From Bacteroidales bacterium (GTDB taxonomy: Bacteria; Bacteroidota; Bacteroidia; Bacteroidales; UBA3824), in assembly GCA_017645985.1 (NCBI GenBank), contig JAGCNK010000096.1, positions 1-15,168 on the forward strand: 15,168 bases of DNA. Direction: 5' to 3'. The notes beneath the pieces were generated by a model. It ran no database searches, was not told the origin of the DNA, and saw nothing but the letters and a program-made list of their open reading frames with translations. A program made the position numbers and the translations under genes. This document shows, piece by piece, positions 1 to 8,383 of this stretch; within the stretch, counting starts at the first letter, position 1, and every line of letters begins with the position of its first letter.

Positions 1-2992
1 CGTTGAGGCTGTGCTCCTCAATGGCCAACGGCTTGGCGTTGAGGTCTTTGGTATTGATAAACGACACACGCTTGTCGGCACTTGTGAGGGCGAGAATCTG
101 CGTGCGCGGGTTGTAAACCATTTTTTCGAGCGACGAGTGTCCGCCGAGCATCTCCCCTTCCACCTTGGTGTCAGTGAGAGTGTTGACAAAATGGATGTTG
201 CCATTGGCGAAACATACTGCCAGAAGGTTCTTGTCGGTGATGTTGGCCAATGCCGAGGCGTTTACACGCTTGTCGCCAAGTATGGTCTTGGTGCTGCCGC
301 TTGAAATGGCGTATTTGATCAGCTCGCCCGAATGCAACAGCACGTACACGCCGTTGTTGCCACACTCGCAGATGTCGATAATCTTGGAGGCGAAATTGTG
401 GTTGTGAGCGGTTTTAGCACCGAGATTTGCAACAGGCACGGCGTAGAGGTTGCCATTGTTGAACGCCTCAACGATATGGGTGCCGTCGGGCGTGAGGAAT
501 GCGGCGTTGATATAGTCGCCGTTGTACGATGCCTTGTACTGCTTTTGCGCGGGAATGTCCACTATGTATGTGTTACGGTCTTTGGTGCTGTAAATCAGAT
601 ATTTTTCCGACAGGAAAAACGCCTTGTGAACCGGCATCGAAGATTCAAACTTAGTGATGGAGAAATACTCCACAGGACGTCCGCTGCTCATCTGGTAGCA
701 CGCCACCCTGCCGGTGGATGTGATAATAAGCAGGCGGTTGGCGTTGTCGATCTTAAACGCCTTGATATTGTCGCCTGTGGGACGGATAGAGTTGTCGAAA
801 CCGTATTCCTCCAAAGCGTAGAGCATAGCATCGTAAAGGTCGGCATTGTTTTGGTTGCCCTTGTTGATTTTGTATGCGGTGTATGCCAGACGGACGCTCA
901 GGCTCTTGTCCTCGTACTTGTTTTTGGCCTTCATAGCTATTGTGGCGGCAAGGGCTATGTTGTTAGCCTCCTCGGCCTTCTCCTTTTCCACTTCGGCGGT
1001 CTGACGTGCGGTGTCGGCAGCCTGACGAGCGATGTCGGCGTTGCGGCGTTCCTGCTCGGCTGTGCGCAGGTTGGCGATAGCCTCGTCCTTCATACGCTCG
1101 GCAAGGAGTTGTGCAGCGTGGGCAGAATCGTAAGCCTTCTGTGTCTCCATCTGTGCTTCGAGGGCTGCTGCGGCGGCGGCTTCGGCTTTCTCGCGCTGCT
1201 CCTGCGCAAGTATATTGGCTTGCTGGGCGTTGTATTTTTCCGCCTCGGCGGTGTCGCGCTGACGGTTGGCTCGTTCGGTCTGCTCGTCGGCACGGAGTGT
1301 CTCCTCCTTGGCAATGCTCCGCTCGTGCAACGCCCACGACGTAAAGCCTATCATTATGGCTATCACTGCGGCGGCAAATGCCAACAGCGTGCGTATCTTG
1401 CGGCGGCGTGCCCGCTCCTTCTCCTCGATGGCTGCCTTGCTCTGGGCAAGAAACTCGTTGCAGTCGGCGTACTGGGTTTCGGCGTTTTTAAGTTTCTGAC
1501 GTGGCGAATCCTTGCCGTTGTCGTACTTGGCTATCCAGTATGGCGACGGCTGACATTTCTGATACCAGTCGTCAAAATAGTTGTAGCTGCCCGACGTGAG
1601 CAGGTATTCGGGTTTGCGTCCGCTCTGTATCCATCGCTGCATCTGCGAGTTAAAGTCGTAATAATCTTTGGTGAAGCCCTCCTCCTCGGCATCCCACTGC
1701 GACAGCAGTTCCCAGTTTCGGATAAGAGCCTCGTGGGTAACGTCGAGCACAGTGTCGCCGCTGATATACTGCGTTTCGAGCGCATCAGGGTCGATAAACG
1801 GCCGCAGAAGCGTATTTTCAGGAGAACGGAAAATATTTATCACTCCGCACACCGTGGCGTTGTTGATGTGGTCGCGGTTTACGATGGCGGTAATCTCGTT
1901 CAAAGTGCAGCGGTTGCGCACAGGACGGTTGTTGTCTATCTTGGTGAGGCACTTAAACGCTGTTTTGATAATATCCTTGCTCTCGTCGGGCGTGATGTTT
2001 TTCTGCGCCCAAAAAGCGTGCTGGTTGAAATAGTCGAACGCCGATTCGTAGAGCGACGTGGCGTGGGTGTTGAGCACGTTGCTGAGGTTGTGGTTTAGCG
2101 AAAGGGCGTCTTCTTCCACGCCCGCTATTTTGGCAAGGTGAACAAGGTCTAACTGCTGCTGACCGTTGTCGGCGGCTTTCCAGAGCAGGTTGAGGGCGTG
2201 CTGCAACACAGGCAGCTGGTCGAATCCTGAGTTTAAGTTGTTGATAAGCACTTCGGTAAGACGAGTAGAAACGCTTCCTCCGGCTAGTATGGCGGGTTCT
2301 TCTATTACCTGGCGGATTTCGTCGCGCTGCAACTGAGGCACAAAAAACTGGCTGTAAGCGATAAACTCAGGCAGATTTTTAAACACGGTGCACTGGCTGA
2401 TAAAGTCGCTACGCATTGTAAATATCACATACACAGGCAGTTTTTCGGTAATAGATATTCGTATCGTCTCCAAAAGCAGGTTGATGGCGGTGTACGATTC
2501 GGCGCTGGGCTGTCCGGCGTTGAAATTGTCGGCATTGGTGAAAACTTCCTCAAACTGGTCGGCAATGATCAAAAGGTTCTTGCCCTTGTTCACAGCGTCG
2601 GGGTCGTCGGTAACGTAGTAGCCCGATTTTTTGTAAATATCTATTAGAGAGGCAAATCCAAGCGAAAATTCGTCGGCACAACGGTCGTAGTCTATGCCCA
2701 GCTCTTCAGCCGCCGCCTCGGTGATTGATTTGAGAGGATTGCGCTGAGGCTTGAAATCTACAATCAGCCAGCTGTTGAACTGCGACTTGAAGAATCCCGC
2801 CCTGATGTACGGAATAACTCCGGCGTAAACCATCGAAGACTTGCCATCGCCCGACGCTCCGGTAATGAATGCCATCTTGTTGGTTTCCAATAACTTTACA
2901 ATTTGCCTGATATGCAAATCGCGCCCCTTGAAGAAGATGCTCTCCTCTTCGGTAAACGGACGCAGACCGGGATATGGACAAATTGTCGGCAT
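1..2992 (-). CDS. nSTAND1-type NTPase with TM, coiled coil and beta-propeller, second copy (3' end outside window)
   Basis: I translated the minus strand from ATG at 2990-2992 to the window edge and found 997 codons with no stop. It opens with MPTICPYPGLRPFTEEES, the N-terminal signature of nSTAND1 NTPases. Walker A GASGDGKS is at residues 45-52, Walker B LLIIADQFEE at about 140-149, the TMRSDF strand at about 192-197, and the winged-helix motif VTHEALIRNW at 418-427. A predicted TM segment follows at about 535-554, then an Ala/Glu/Arg-rich coiled coil (about 558-690) and a propeller-like region from about 700. It is paralogous to the gene at 9569-12844 and ends within a region matching residue 1029 of that 1091-aa protein, so roughly 60 codons are missing off the edge. 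It lacks 22 residues found in the paralog between the KIAG and NVLN motifs. A candidate promoter lies at 3014-3021. STAND proteins are ATP-driven signalling switches; the signal here is unknown. Confidence 0.93.
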   Translation of the reverse strand, partial: MPTICPYPGLRPFTEEESIFFKGRDLHIRQIVKLLETNKMAFITGASGDGKSSMVYAGVIPYIRAGFFKSQFNSWLIVDFKPQRNPLKSITEAAAEELGIDYDRCADEFSLGFASLIDIYKKSGYYVTDDPDAVNKGKNLLIIADQFEEVFTNADNFNAGQPSAESYTAINLLLETIRISITEKLPVYVIFTMRSDFISQCTVFKNLPEFIAYSQFFVPQLQRDEIRQVIEEPAILAGGSVSTRLTEVLINNLNSGFDQLPVLQHALNLLWKAADNGQQQLDLVHLAKIAGVEEDALSLNHNLSNVLNTHATSLYESAFDYFNQHAFWAQKNITPDESKDIIKTAFKCLTKIDNNRPVRNRCTLNEITAIVNRDHINNATVCGVINIFRSPENTLLRPFIDPDALETQYISGDTVLDVTHEALIRNWELLSQWDAEEEGFTKDYYDFNSQMQRWIQSGRKPEYLLTSGSYNYFDDWYQKCQPSPYWIAKYDNGKDSPRQKLKNAETQYADCNEFLAQSKAAIEEKERARRRKIRTLLAFAAAVIAIMIGFTSWALHERSIAKEETLRADEQTERANRQRDTAEAEKYNAQQANILAQEQREKAEAAAAAALEAQMETQKAYDSAHAAQLLAERMKDEAIANLRTAEQERRNADIARQAADTARQTAEVEKEKAEEANNIALAATIAMKAKNKYEDKSLSVRLAYTAYKINKGNQNNADLYDAMLYALEEYGFDNSIRPTGDNIKAFKIDNANRLLIITSTGRVACYQMSSGRPVEYFSITKFESSMPVHKAFFLSEKYLIYSTKDRNTYIVDIPAQKQYKASYNGDYINAAFLTPDGTHIVEAFNNGNLYAVPVANLGAKTAHNHNFASKIIDICECGNNGVYVLLHSGELIKYAISSGSTKTILGDKRVNASALANITDKNLLAVCFANGNIHFVNTLTDTKVEGEMLGGHSSLEKMVYNPRTQILALTSADKRVSFINTKDLNAKPLAIEEHSLN
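1712..2992 (-). repeat. Diverged direct repeat, copy A: 5' half of the STAND gene
   Basis: This block matches 11498-12844 at DNA level with only scattered substitutions and one 66-nt (22-codon) length difference. Runs of more than 25 identical bases occur, for example near 2343-2370 and 1712-1750. It encodes the NTPase and winged-helix part. Outside it, similarity falls quickly towards the TM and coiled-coil part. It is a gene-duplication repeat, not a mobile element. Confidence 0.85.
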
Positions 2993-3013
2993 TGATACTC
3001 TCAATTTTTTCTG

Positions 3014-3021
3014 CAAAAATA
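3014..3021 (-). promoter_or_regulatory. Candidate Bacteroidota -7 box for the left STAND gene
   Basis: On the minus strand this reads TATTTTTG, an exact match to TAnnTTTG. It lies 21 nt upstream of the ATG at 2992, implying a leader of roughly 15 nt. No clear TTG/TTTG -33 box occurs at the usual 19-21 nt spacing. That region is the T-tract of the preceding terminator. Confidence 0.5.
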
Positions 3022-3047
3022 CAAAAGATTACAGTTCGCTGTTGCTT

Positions 3048-3092
3048 AAAAAAAATTGTTGCTCTGTTAATAATGCTTAACAGAGCAACAAT
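3048..3092 (-). terminator. Rho-independent terminator ending the seven-gene operon
   Basis: The arms at 3055-3070 and 3077-3092 form a perfect 16-bp inverted repeat around a 6-nt loop. On the minus strand the hairpin is followed by eight T residues (3048-3055). It starts 22 nt beyond the TAG stop of the lipoprotein gene at 3115. The plus side has no T-run after the stem, so the terminator acts on minus-strand transcripts. Confidence 0.92.
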
Positions 3093-3114
3093 CAAACCAA
3101 ATTTTAAAAAATTG

Positions 3115-4533
3115 CTATTCTACTTTAACAGTCGGATTTAAGGGCTGAACCAAACGGATGGGCAGACCAACTGAGGTAGAATAAGATTCGTCAAAATATG
3201 ATACATTATCTATAAGAAGGAAAGAGAATACGTATCTTTCATTGTTGGTGGCATCTAACGAAAGAGATTGATATGCACCGACAGAATTATAAAACGTTGT
3301 GCCAATCAATTCACCAGTTTCTGGCAGGAATACCGCTCCTGCAGATTCCATAATAGACCATTCTTCTTTGGTATATTGATTAGGAACATCTTTATAATAT
3401 TTAGCTGAATATAGACCATCGAATGGAGGCACGCCATCGGGAGCCACCCAATCGTCGGGTAATAATATCCAGCCATAAACATTGTCCACTATGGCACCTC
3501 CACTTTTTTGGAGGGCATCCGGGCGGAGTGTTATTAGATATTCCCATTCGTCAATACTGAGAGTCGACCATTCAGACCCATAGGCTTTAATAGATTCGTC
3601 CAACGTTCCGCATTTAAACAGGTCAGCCCACTTGTCCTCACCTTTCCAATTAGCATAATCCTCACCCACATCCATTCTTGCGGTAAAACATCTGTGATAT
3701 TGCTGAGGAGCTAACCGCCAAGAGCCATCCATTGGTCGGTATTGCAAGTTGCCAGAACTGAATAAAACGTATTTGTTGTCGCCCACAGAAAACAATCCGC
3801 GGATACATTCTTCTGGCACAGGGCAACCTAAACGATAAAACGACTTATCTTTGACGTCAAAACTATGCTTCAAATTCAACATTTCGCTTTCCAAAGTTGT
3901 GCCGAACGGAATAGCATAAAAAAAGTTGCCGCTAACTACCTCGTTGTAAAACCCCTGACCGTATTTCATTGTCAATTTAGTTCCCAAGAGATTGACGTTC
4001 AAAAAAATAGTGCTTTGAACAAGGCTGACAGATGTGGCGTCGGCATTGTAGGTGAAGTCTTCGCAAGCCCAATAGCTGTATTTTTCCAAACCCTCGGCAA
4101 ATGAAGATACCTTTTTAACGTCAACAAACGGCTTGCCGTTGTTGTACTTAGTTCCATTCTTGAGTGCGGCGGTGAATTTGGTAGAGCCAGAAACCAATTC
4201 AGCGCCTTTATTCACCTTCATCTCGCCCGAAAACTGAGCGGATGTTTTGCCGGCACAACCTTTGGCTGACAAAATCAGCGGTTCGTAAAGCACCTGCGAA
4301 TTAGATATTTCTATCTCATCGCCATCGTCAAAAGCTTGTTTCAAATCTACTCCGTCCACACTGCCTTTCATCGGTGTAATGCCGATGATGATTGAGAAAG
4401 GAACAGTTTCATATTTTTCCTCCTCCTCTTCAATAGGCTCGTTGTTGTTGGGTTTAGTGTCGTCCTTTTTGCACGACATAGCAGCAAAAAACAAAGCCAA
4501 CAACAGAATTAATATTTTTCGATACGATGTCAT
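3115..4533 (-). CDS. Lipoprotein with fimbrillin-like N-domain and FISUMP-like C-domain, copy 2
   Basis: This 472-aa protein has a lipoprotein signal peptide ending in the lipobox AAMSC (Cys21), followed by KKDD and then a run of five Glu. That acidic start resembles Bacteroidota surface lipoprotein export signals. Residues about 42-235 look like the fimbrillin/Mfa-like fold: 'AFDDGDEIEIS', 'GKTSAQFSGEMK', 'AALKNGTKYNNGKPF'. Residues about 246-465 match a domain frequent in Bacteroidota secreted proteins and similar to FISUMP/C-type-lectin-like modules: 'LFSVGDNKYVLFSSGNLQY', 'WRLAPQQY', 'WSTLSIDEWEYL', 'ILLPDDW', 'YTKEEWSIMESAGAVFLP', ending 'IRLVQPL'. It is paralogous, at roughly half identity, to the gene immediately upstream. 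It is last in the operon and relatively AT-rich. Surface display and ligand binding are inferred; a fimbrial role is not shown. Confidence 0.9.
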   Translation of the reverse strand: MTSYRKILILLLALFFAAMSCKKDDTKPNNNEPIEEEEEKYETVPFSIIIGITPMKGSVDGVDLKQAFDDGDEIEISNSQVLYEPLILSAKGCAGKTSAQFSGEMKVNKGAELVSGSTKFTAALKNGTKYNNGKPFVDVKKVSSFAEGLEKYSYWACEDFTYNADATSVSLVQSTIFLNVNLLGTKLTMKYGQGFYNEVVSGNFFYAIPFGTTLESEMLNLKHSFDVKDKSFYRLGCPVPEECIRGLFSVGDNKYVLFSSGNLQYRPMDGSWRLAPQQYHRCFTARMDVGEDYANWKGEDKWADLFKCGTLDESIKAYGSEWSTLSIDEWEYLITLRPDALQKSGGAIVDNVYGWILLPDDWVAPDGVPPFDGLYSAKYYKDVPNQYTKEEWSIMESAGAVFLPETGELIGTTFYNSVGAYQSLSLDATNNERYVFSFLLIDNVSYFDESYSTSVGLPIRLVQPLNPTVKVE

Positions 4534-4558
4534 AATTATTGATGTGCTTAAACATATA

Positions 4559-6043
4559 TTATTCTACTTTAACTTTCATATTTGCCCCTGGGGGTTGAAC
4601 CAATCGCACTGGCTGACCCAAATAGTTAGGAAAAAAAATGTCGTAACAACCACAACCACTATCGGAAAAATCCAACATAATTAAATTTCCTTGTTCGCTA
4701 TCAACATCAAAAGACCGCGACTGATACATAAATCCAGAAGCAAGCACTAAAGTTCCATACAATTGTCCTATAATGGGTATGAACACAGCACCGGCCGACT
4801 CCATTTTTGCCCACTCATCTTTGGTATACTTATTTGGCACGTCGGCTTCATGTTCAACCTCATATTTAGCCTCAAAATCCTTCAAACCATCAGGGGTAGT
4901 CCACTCATCGGGCAATATTACAAATCCCTTAATATTATCAATAAAGGCGCCACCTCTTTTTTGCTCAGCGTCGGGACGTTCTTCCAAAATATAATACCAT
5001 TCATCATTGTCGAGTACTGTCCACATTGCACCCATAGCGCACGGAGCGGTCAAACCGCCATTAGCATCAACAGGTAAATTGTATTCAACATCATCGAATG
5101 TTGCCACTTTTGGATTCATGCCTTCTACCCAGCCACCCCACCAAAACAGGTCGGTCCATTTGTCTTCGCCTAACCAATCTACATAGTACTCACCAACATC
5201 GGTACCATTAGTGAAACACTTGTCGTACTGCTGAGGAGACAGACGCCAAGCCCCATCCATAGCACGGTATTGCAAAGTACCTTTGCTGAAATACACATAT
5301 TTGTCAGCACTGGCTGAAAACAATCCGGGAAGACATCCTTCTGGTGTGAGAGCAGATATTTTATAGAAACTTTTATCCTGGTCGTCCAAGCTCTTTTCAA
5401 ACTTAAAATCAGCCACTTCGATGGTGTAGCCAAAGGGAACAGCAAAAAATTGGTTTACATCAACTATCTTGTTGGTATAAGCATTGCCTTTTTTGAATGT
5501 AACTTGAACTTTCGGCATATAAAAATCAACAAACACAGTGCTCTGGGTTAGACTAAAAGAGGCTACATTGTTGTTGAAAGCGACATTTTCGCTCGCCCAA
5601 TAACTGTATTTTTTAACACCTTCGGCAAGAGAATTAAATTTTTGGACATCAACAAAAGGTTTGCCGTTGTTGTAATCAGCACCGTTTCGGAGAGCCGCTG
5701 TGAGTGCGAAGCCAGATGAGATGTCCAAATCCTTTTTTATCTTCATCTGGCCAGAAAATGTGGCTGACGTCTTGCCTTCGTGGCCATCTACTGGGATAAT
5801 GAGTGGTTCGTAAAGCACATGAGGGTTGGTTATTTGTATTTTGTCGCCTGGGGCAAAAGCTGTTTTTAATTCTACACCCTCCACTTTGTCTTGCATCGGG
5901 ATGATGTCTACGGTAAACGTGTATGGCACTGTATCATAGTCTATCACGATGGGCACCGGCTCGTTATTGTTGTCTTTTTTGCACGATGTGGCAAGAAGCA
6001 TCAATGCGAAAAAGGAAAGTGGAATTTTTAAAATGTTTTTCAT
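4559..6043 (-). CDS. Lipoprotein with fimbrillin-like N-domain and FISUMP-like C-domain, copy 1
   Basis: This 494-aa protein has a signal peptide with lipobox LLATSC (Cys21) followed by KKDNNNE. Residues about 36-235 form the fimbrillin-like domain: 'VPYTFTVDIIPM', 'AFAPGDKIQIT', 'GKTSATFSGQMKI', 'AALRNGADYNNGKPF'. Residues about 240-487 form the same C-terminal domain as its neighbour: 'GLFSASADKYVYFSKGTLQY', 'WRLSPQQY', 'DLFWWGGW', 'VILPDEW', 'YTKDEWAKMESAGAVFIP', 'VRLVQP'. It carries an insertion after the WWGG motif compared with copy 2. It lies 12 nt after the propeller-like lipoprotein and 25 nt before copy 2, so the two arose by tandem duplication. Export to the outer membrane, probably the surface, is inferred from the lipobox; the binding partner is unknown. 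Confidence 0.9.
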   Translation of the reverse strand: MKNILKIPLSFFALMLLATSCKKDNNNEPVPIVIDYDTVPYTFTVDIIPMQDKVEGVELKTAFAPGDKIQITNPHVLYEPLIIPVDGHEGKTSATFSGQMKIKKDLDISSGFALTAALRNGADYNNGKPFVDVQKFNSLAEGVKKYSYWASENVAFNNNVASFSLTQSTVFVDFYMPKVQVTFKKGNAYTNKIVDVNQFFAVPFGYTIEVADFKFEKSLDDQDKSFYKISALTPEGCLPGLFSASADKYVYFSKGTLQYRAMDGAWRLSPQQYDKCFTNGTDVGEYYVDWLGEDKWTDLFWWGGWVEGMNPKVATFDDVEYNLPVDANGGLTAPCAMGAMWTVLDNDEWYYILEERPDAEQKRGGAFIDNIKGFVILPDEWTTPDGLKDFEAKYEVEHEADVPNKYTKDEWAKMESAGAVFIPIIGQLYGTLVLASGFMYQSRSFDVDSEQGNLIMLDFSDSGCGCYDIFFPNYLGQPVRLVQPPGANMKVKVE

Positions 6044-6055
6044 TAAATGTATCGT

Positions 6056-7207
6056 TTATTGATTCTCAGTACTAACTTCGAGCTTATGAAGATCATCGGT
6101 GTGATAGACAAACAGTTTCCCTCGGAAAAGGCCCAAAAAGCCGTCGAACCAACTGTCGTAATTATCCTGACGCAGCACATACACAGAGTAACCGCCTTTT
6201 TTGTCGGGCGTCACGTGCACTGGCAAAACTTCGCACCCGGTATAGTCTACGGAAACAGAATCAATAAGTTGCCCGCTTTTGTTGTTTATCATATATATTT
6301 CGCCTTTGCCTTGGTTGCGTGCTTGGTCGGTGCAGAAAGAGCCAGAGGCAAAAATGGTGCCGTCGACCAGAGAGTGATTGGCAAACATCTGGTATGCCCT
6401 AAATTTGGTTGAAAAAACAACGTTGCCATCGGTATCAACCTTATACAGACACCAACGTCCGTTGTAATTATTTGATTCATCAGGAACGTCAAAGTTATAG
6501 TCTCTAACGGTTATGTAAAGATAGCCGTCGATATAAGAGACATCAACAATAAAACCATCAACACAGCCGCTGGTAATGAACGAGCCGTCGGTTTTGTATA
6601 TGCAGAAGTTGCCAGGAGTTAAGTCGGCGAGCAATACCTTGTTGTCAAAATAGTAGGCGTAATCGGCCATAATATCCTCCTCCATAATATAGGTGAGGTT
6701 GTTGTCGAGAATATGCATCACAAGTTTTTCCTCGCCAGCAGACTCGATAAATTCGTGCTGGAAGCTTGCGATGCTGCCATCGTCAAACAATGTGGTAGGT
6801 GCTACTGAAGACACTCCTTGGTATAACAGATTGCACTTGCTGTCGAATTTGTATAACCTGTAACAATAATCATAATCGTCGTTGTAAGTATACGATATCA
6901 CAAGGATCTCGCCGTCGGCATTGTAATAGATACGTTCGACATAAAAACCGGCAGCAAACGGCTCAGACAAGATGGAGCTTCCGTCGGGTTTGATTATAGC
7001 CAAACAGACCTCCAGTCCTTCTTCGTCCAGTATTGCAGTAGTAAGCATCGAACCGTCGGGCATTATTTTAATCTGCGACACGTCGCCGATATTCAGTCCC
7101 ACATCTTTAATGGGTTCAAACTGCGGGTCGGGAGTTACTACGGTTTCGTTGCACGCCGTGATAAAGAACAATGCGGCAAGTGCTATTATATAAAGTGTGT
7201 GTTTCAT
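6056..7207 (-). CDS. Lipoprotein with propeller-like repeats, function unknown
   Basis: This 383-aa protein begins with a lipoprotein signal peptide whose lipobox is FITAC (Cys19). The mature part repeats short beta-rich units of the type 'IKIMPDGSMLTTAI', 'YYNADGEILVISY', 'TLFDDGSIASF', 'CIYKTDGSFITSG', 'LYKVDTDGNVVFSTKF'. These XDG turns between beta-strands are typical of beta-propellers, so I infer a six- or seven-bladed propeller. I recognise no specific family and no catalytic motif. It is separated by 12 nt on each side from the barrel and fimbrillin-like lipoprotein genes. Its propeller fold parallels that of the C-terminus of the STAND protein in the same operon. A periplasmic or surface binding role is plausible but unproven. 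Confidence 0.85.
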   Translation of the reverse strand: MKHTLYIIALAALFFITACNETVVTPDPQFEPIKDVGLNIGDVSQIKIMPDGSMLTTAILDEEGLEVCLAIIKPDGSSILSEPFAAGFYVERIYYNADGEILVISYTYNDDYDYCYRLYKFDSKCNLLYQGVSSVAPTTLFDDGSIASFQHEFIESAGEEKLVMHILDNNLTYIMEEDIMADYAYYFDNKVLLADLTPGNFCIYKTDGSFITSGCVDGFIVDVSYIDGYLYITVRDYNFDVPDESNNYNGRWCLYKVDTDGNVVFSTKFRAYQMFANHSLVDGTIFASGSFCTDQARNQGKGEIYMINNKSGQLIDSVSVDYTGCEVLPVHVTPDKKGGYSVYVLRQDNYDSWFDGFLGLFRGKLFVYHTDDLHKLEVSTENQ

Positions 7208-7219
7208 AATGCAAAAAGT

Positions 7220-8371
7220 TTAATAGCCGTATCTGTATTTTGCTAAGGTGTTGTAATGGAAGTTGACCTTTACTCCTGCTCTAACGTAGAACTCCATCAG
7301 GTGGAACATGTCGGGAACATAGAGGTTTTGAAACAGGAGTTCGGAGTTGCAGTATTTCTTGGCGGGGTCGTAGTATGAGAGCATGTCGTACGACACGCCA
7401 CAGTCGACGAAATATGTAAGACGGCGGACGTTGACATTCAATTTCATTCCGCCAAGCACCGACATGTTCAAACGGTTTTGGGTGCTGACGTCGGATTTTT
7501 TGTCAGGGGTGTCGTTGTGAAAGTTGTCGGAGGCTTTGTTGAATGCGCTGAATTTGGAGTCGATGAGATACTTAAACTGCGCACCTCCGTAGATCGACGG
7601 CACCACAATTTCGCGACGCTTGTAAAGTCCTAATTCCACGCCCACAGGCACTGTCAGCATCTTGGCGTACTCGTCGTGATGAAAATAGACACCTTCTATA
7701 CGCTCCTTGGTGCGCTTGATGGTGTAGGTGTTGTAGGTGGGGGCAATGAATACCGAGAAGAACTTGATAGGACGGTATTCGAATCCGACCTGCACCGATG
7801 AAGACCGCGCCCAGTATTCGGGCTTACCAGATAGAGTATCTACAATGGTTCGTACTGTGTCTTGTAACACATTGAACATGCCTACGCCCACAGATGCCCA
7901 CGCCGCCAAACGTGGCATTGTGTAATAGTTTTCGAGCACCTCGCGAAACGGCAGAGGGTCGGAGTCGGACGGTTGGTAAAAAGGATCTTTCTTTAAAAAG
8001 AGCCTTGCCGCGCTGTCGGCATAGCGGTGATATGCCAGCTCTTTGAACGCCGCAATGTTGTATTTGAGGCGGACGAGGTTCTGACGCTTGGTGAGGTGTC
8101 CCTGACGGTGCATATCGCGGGCAAGCACAAGCACCTTGCCGTATTTGCCCTTGGCGTACAGCATCTCCAGGGTTCTGAGATTTTCGGCAACGGTGTCGGC
8201 ATCCTGCATAGCGGCGTGGCGCGATGTGGTGTCGTCGTTGACGTCGTCTAGCGAGGCTGCGTTGTCAAACAAGTTCACTCCCGAAAAGTTGTCGTTCTGA
8301 GCGTTGGCGGCCGAAATTGAAACAACTGCCAACATAAAAGTTATCAATATCTTAGCCGAATATCTGTTCAT
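7220..8371 (-). CDS. Outer-membrane beta-barrel protein with helical (TPR-like) N-terminal domain
   Basis: This 383-aa protein starts with a cleavable signal peptide (likely site ANA/QND, residue 24/25). Residues about 58-150 are helical and TPR-like ('LEMLYAKGKYGKVLVLARD', 'YADSAARLFLKKDPFY'). From about 154 onward, alternating-hydrophobic strands rich in aromatics and separated by polar loops ('VQVGFEYRPIKFFSVFIAP', 'GVELGLYKRREIVVPSIYGG') suggest an outer-membrane barrel. It ends at the final strand 'FYVRAGVKVNF' and YRYGY. The layout recalls Bacteroidota barrel proteins with a periplasmic helical domain, but I cannot assign a named family. It lies 12 nt after the phosphatase gene and 12 nt before the lipoprotein gene. 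It is the operon's best candidate for an outer-membrane anchor or receptor. Confidence 0.85.
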   Translation of the reverse strand: MNRYSAKILITFMLAVVSISAANAQNDNFSGVNLFDNAASLDDVNDDTTSRHAAMQDADTVAENLRTLEMLYAKGKYGKVLVLARDMHRQGHLTKRQNLVRLKYNIAAFKELAYHRYADSAARLFLKKDPFYQPSDSDPLPFREVLENYYTMPRLAAWASVGVGMFNVLQDTVRTIVDTLSGKPEYWARSSSVQVGFEYRPIKFFSVFIAPTYNTYTIKRTKERIEGVYFHHDEYAKMLTVPVGVELGLYKRREIVVPSIYGGAQFKYLIDSKFSAFNKASDNFHNDTPDKKSDVSTQNRLNMSVLGGMKLNVNVRRLTYFVDCGVSYDMLSYYDPAKKYCNSELLFQNLYVPDMFHLMEFYVRAGVKVNFHYNTLAKYRYGY

Positions 8372-8383
8372 CGTTTTTTGAGT

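Noticed and set aside
332..2098. Long open frame on the plus strand (588 codons)
   Set aside because: It lies wholly opposite the STAND gene, whose minus-strand frame has clear domains. The translation has no recognisable domain and a Val/Leu/Cys-rich, shadow-like composition.
1..2992. Left STAND gene as a pseudogene because it lacks 22 codons
   Set aside because: All 997 visible codons are open, the Walker motifs are intact and the length difference is in frame.
3115..6043. A fimbrial (Fim/Mfa) assembly operon
   Set aside because: Only the N-terminal domains are fimbrillin-like. There is no usher-like or minor-pilin set, and the C-terminal FISUMP-like domains do not belong to pilins.
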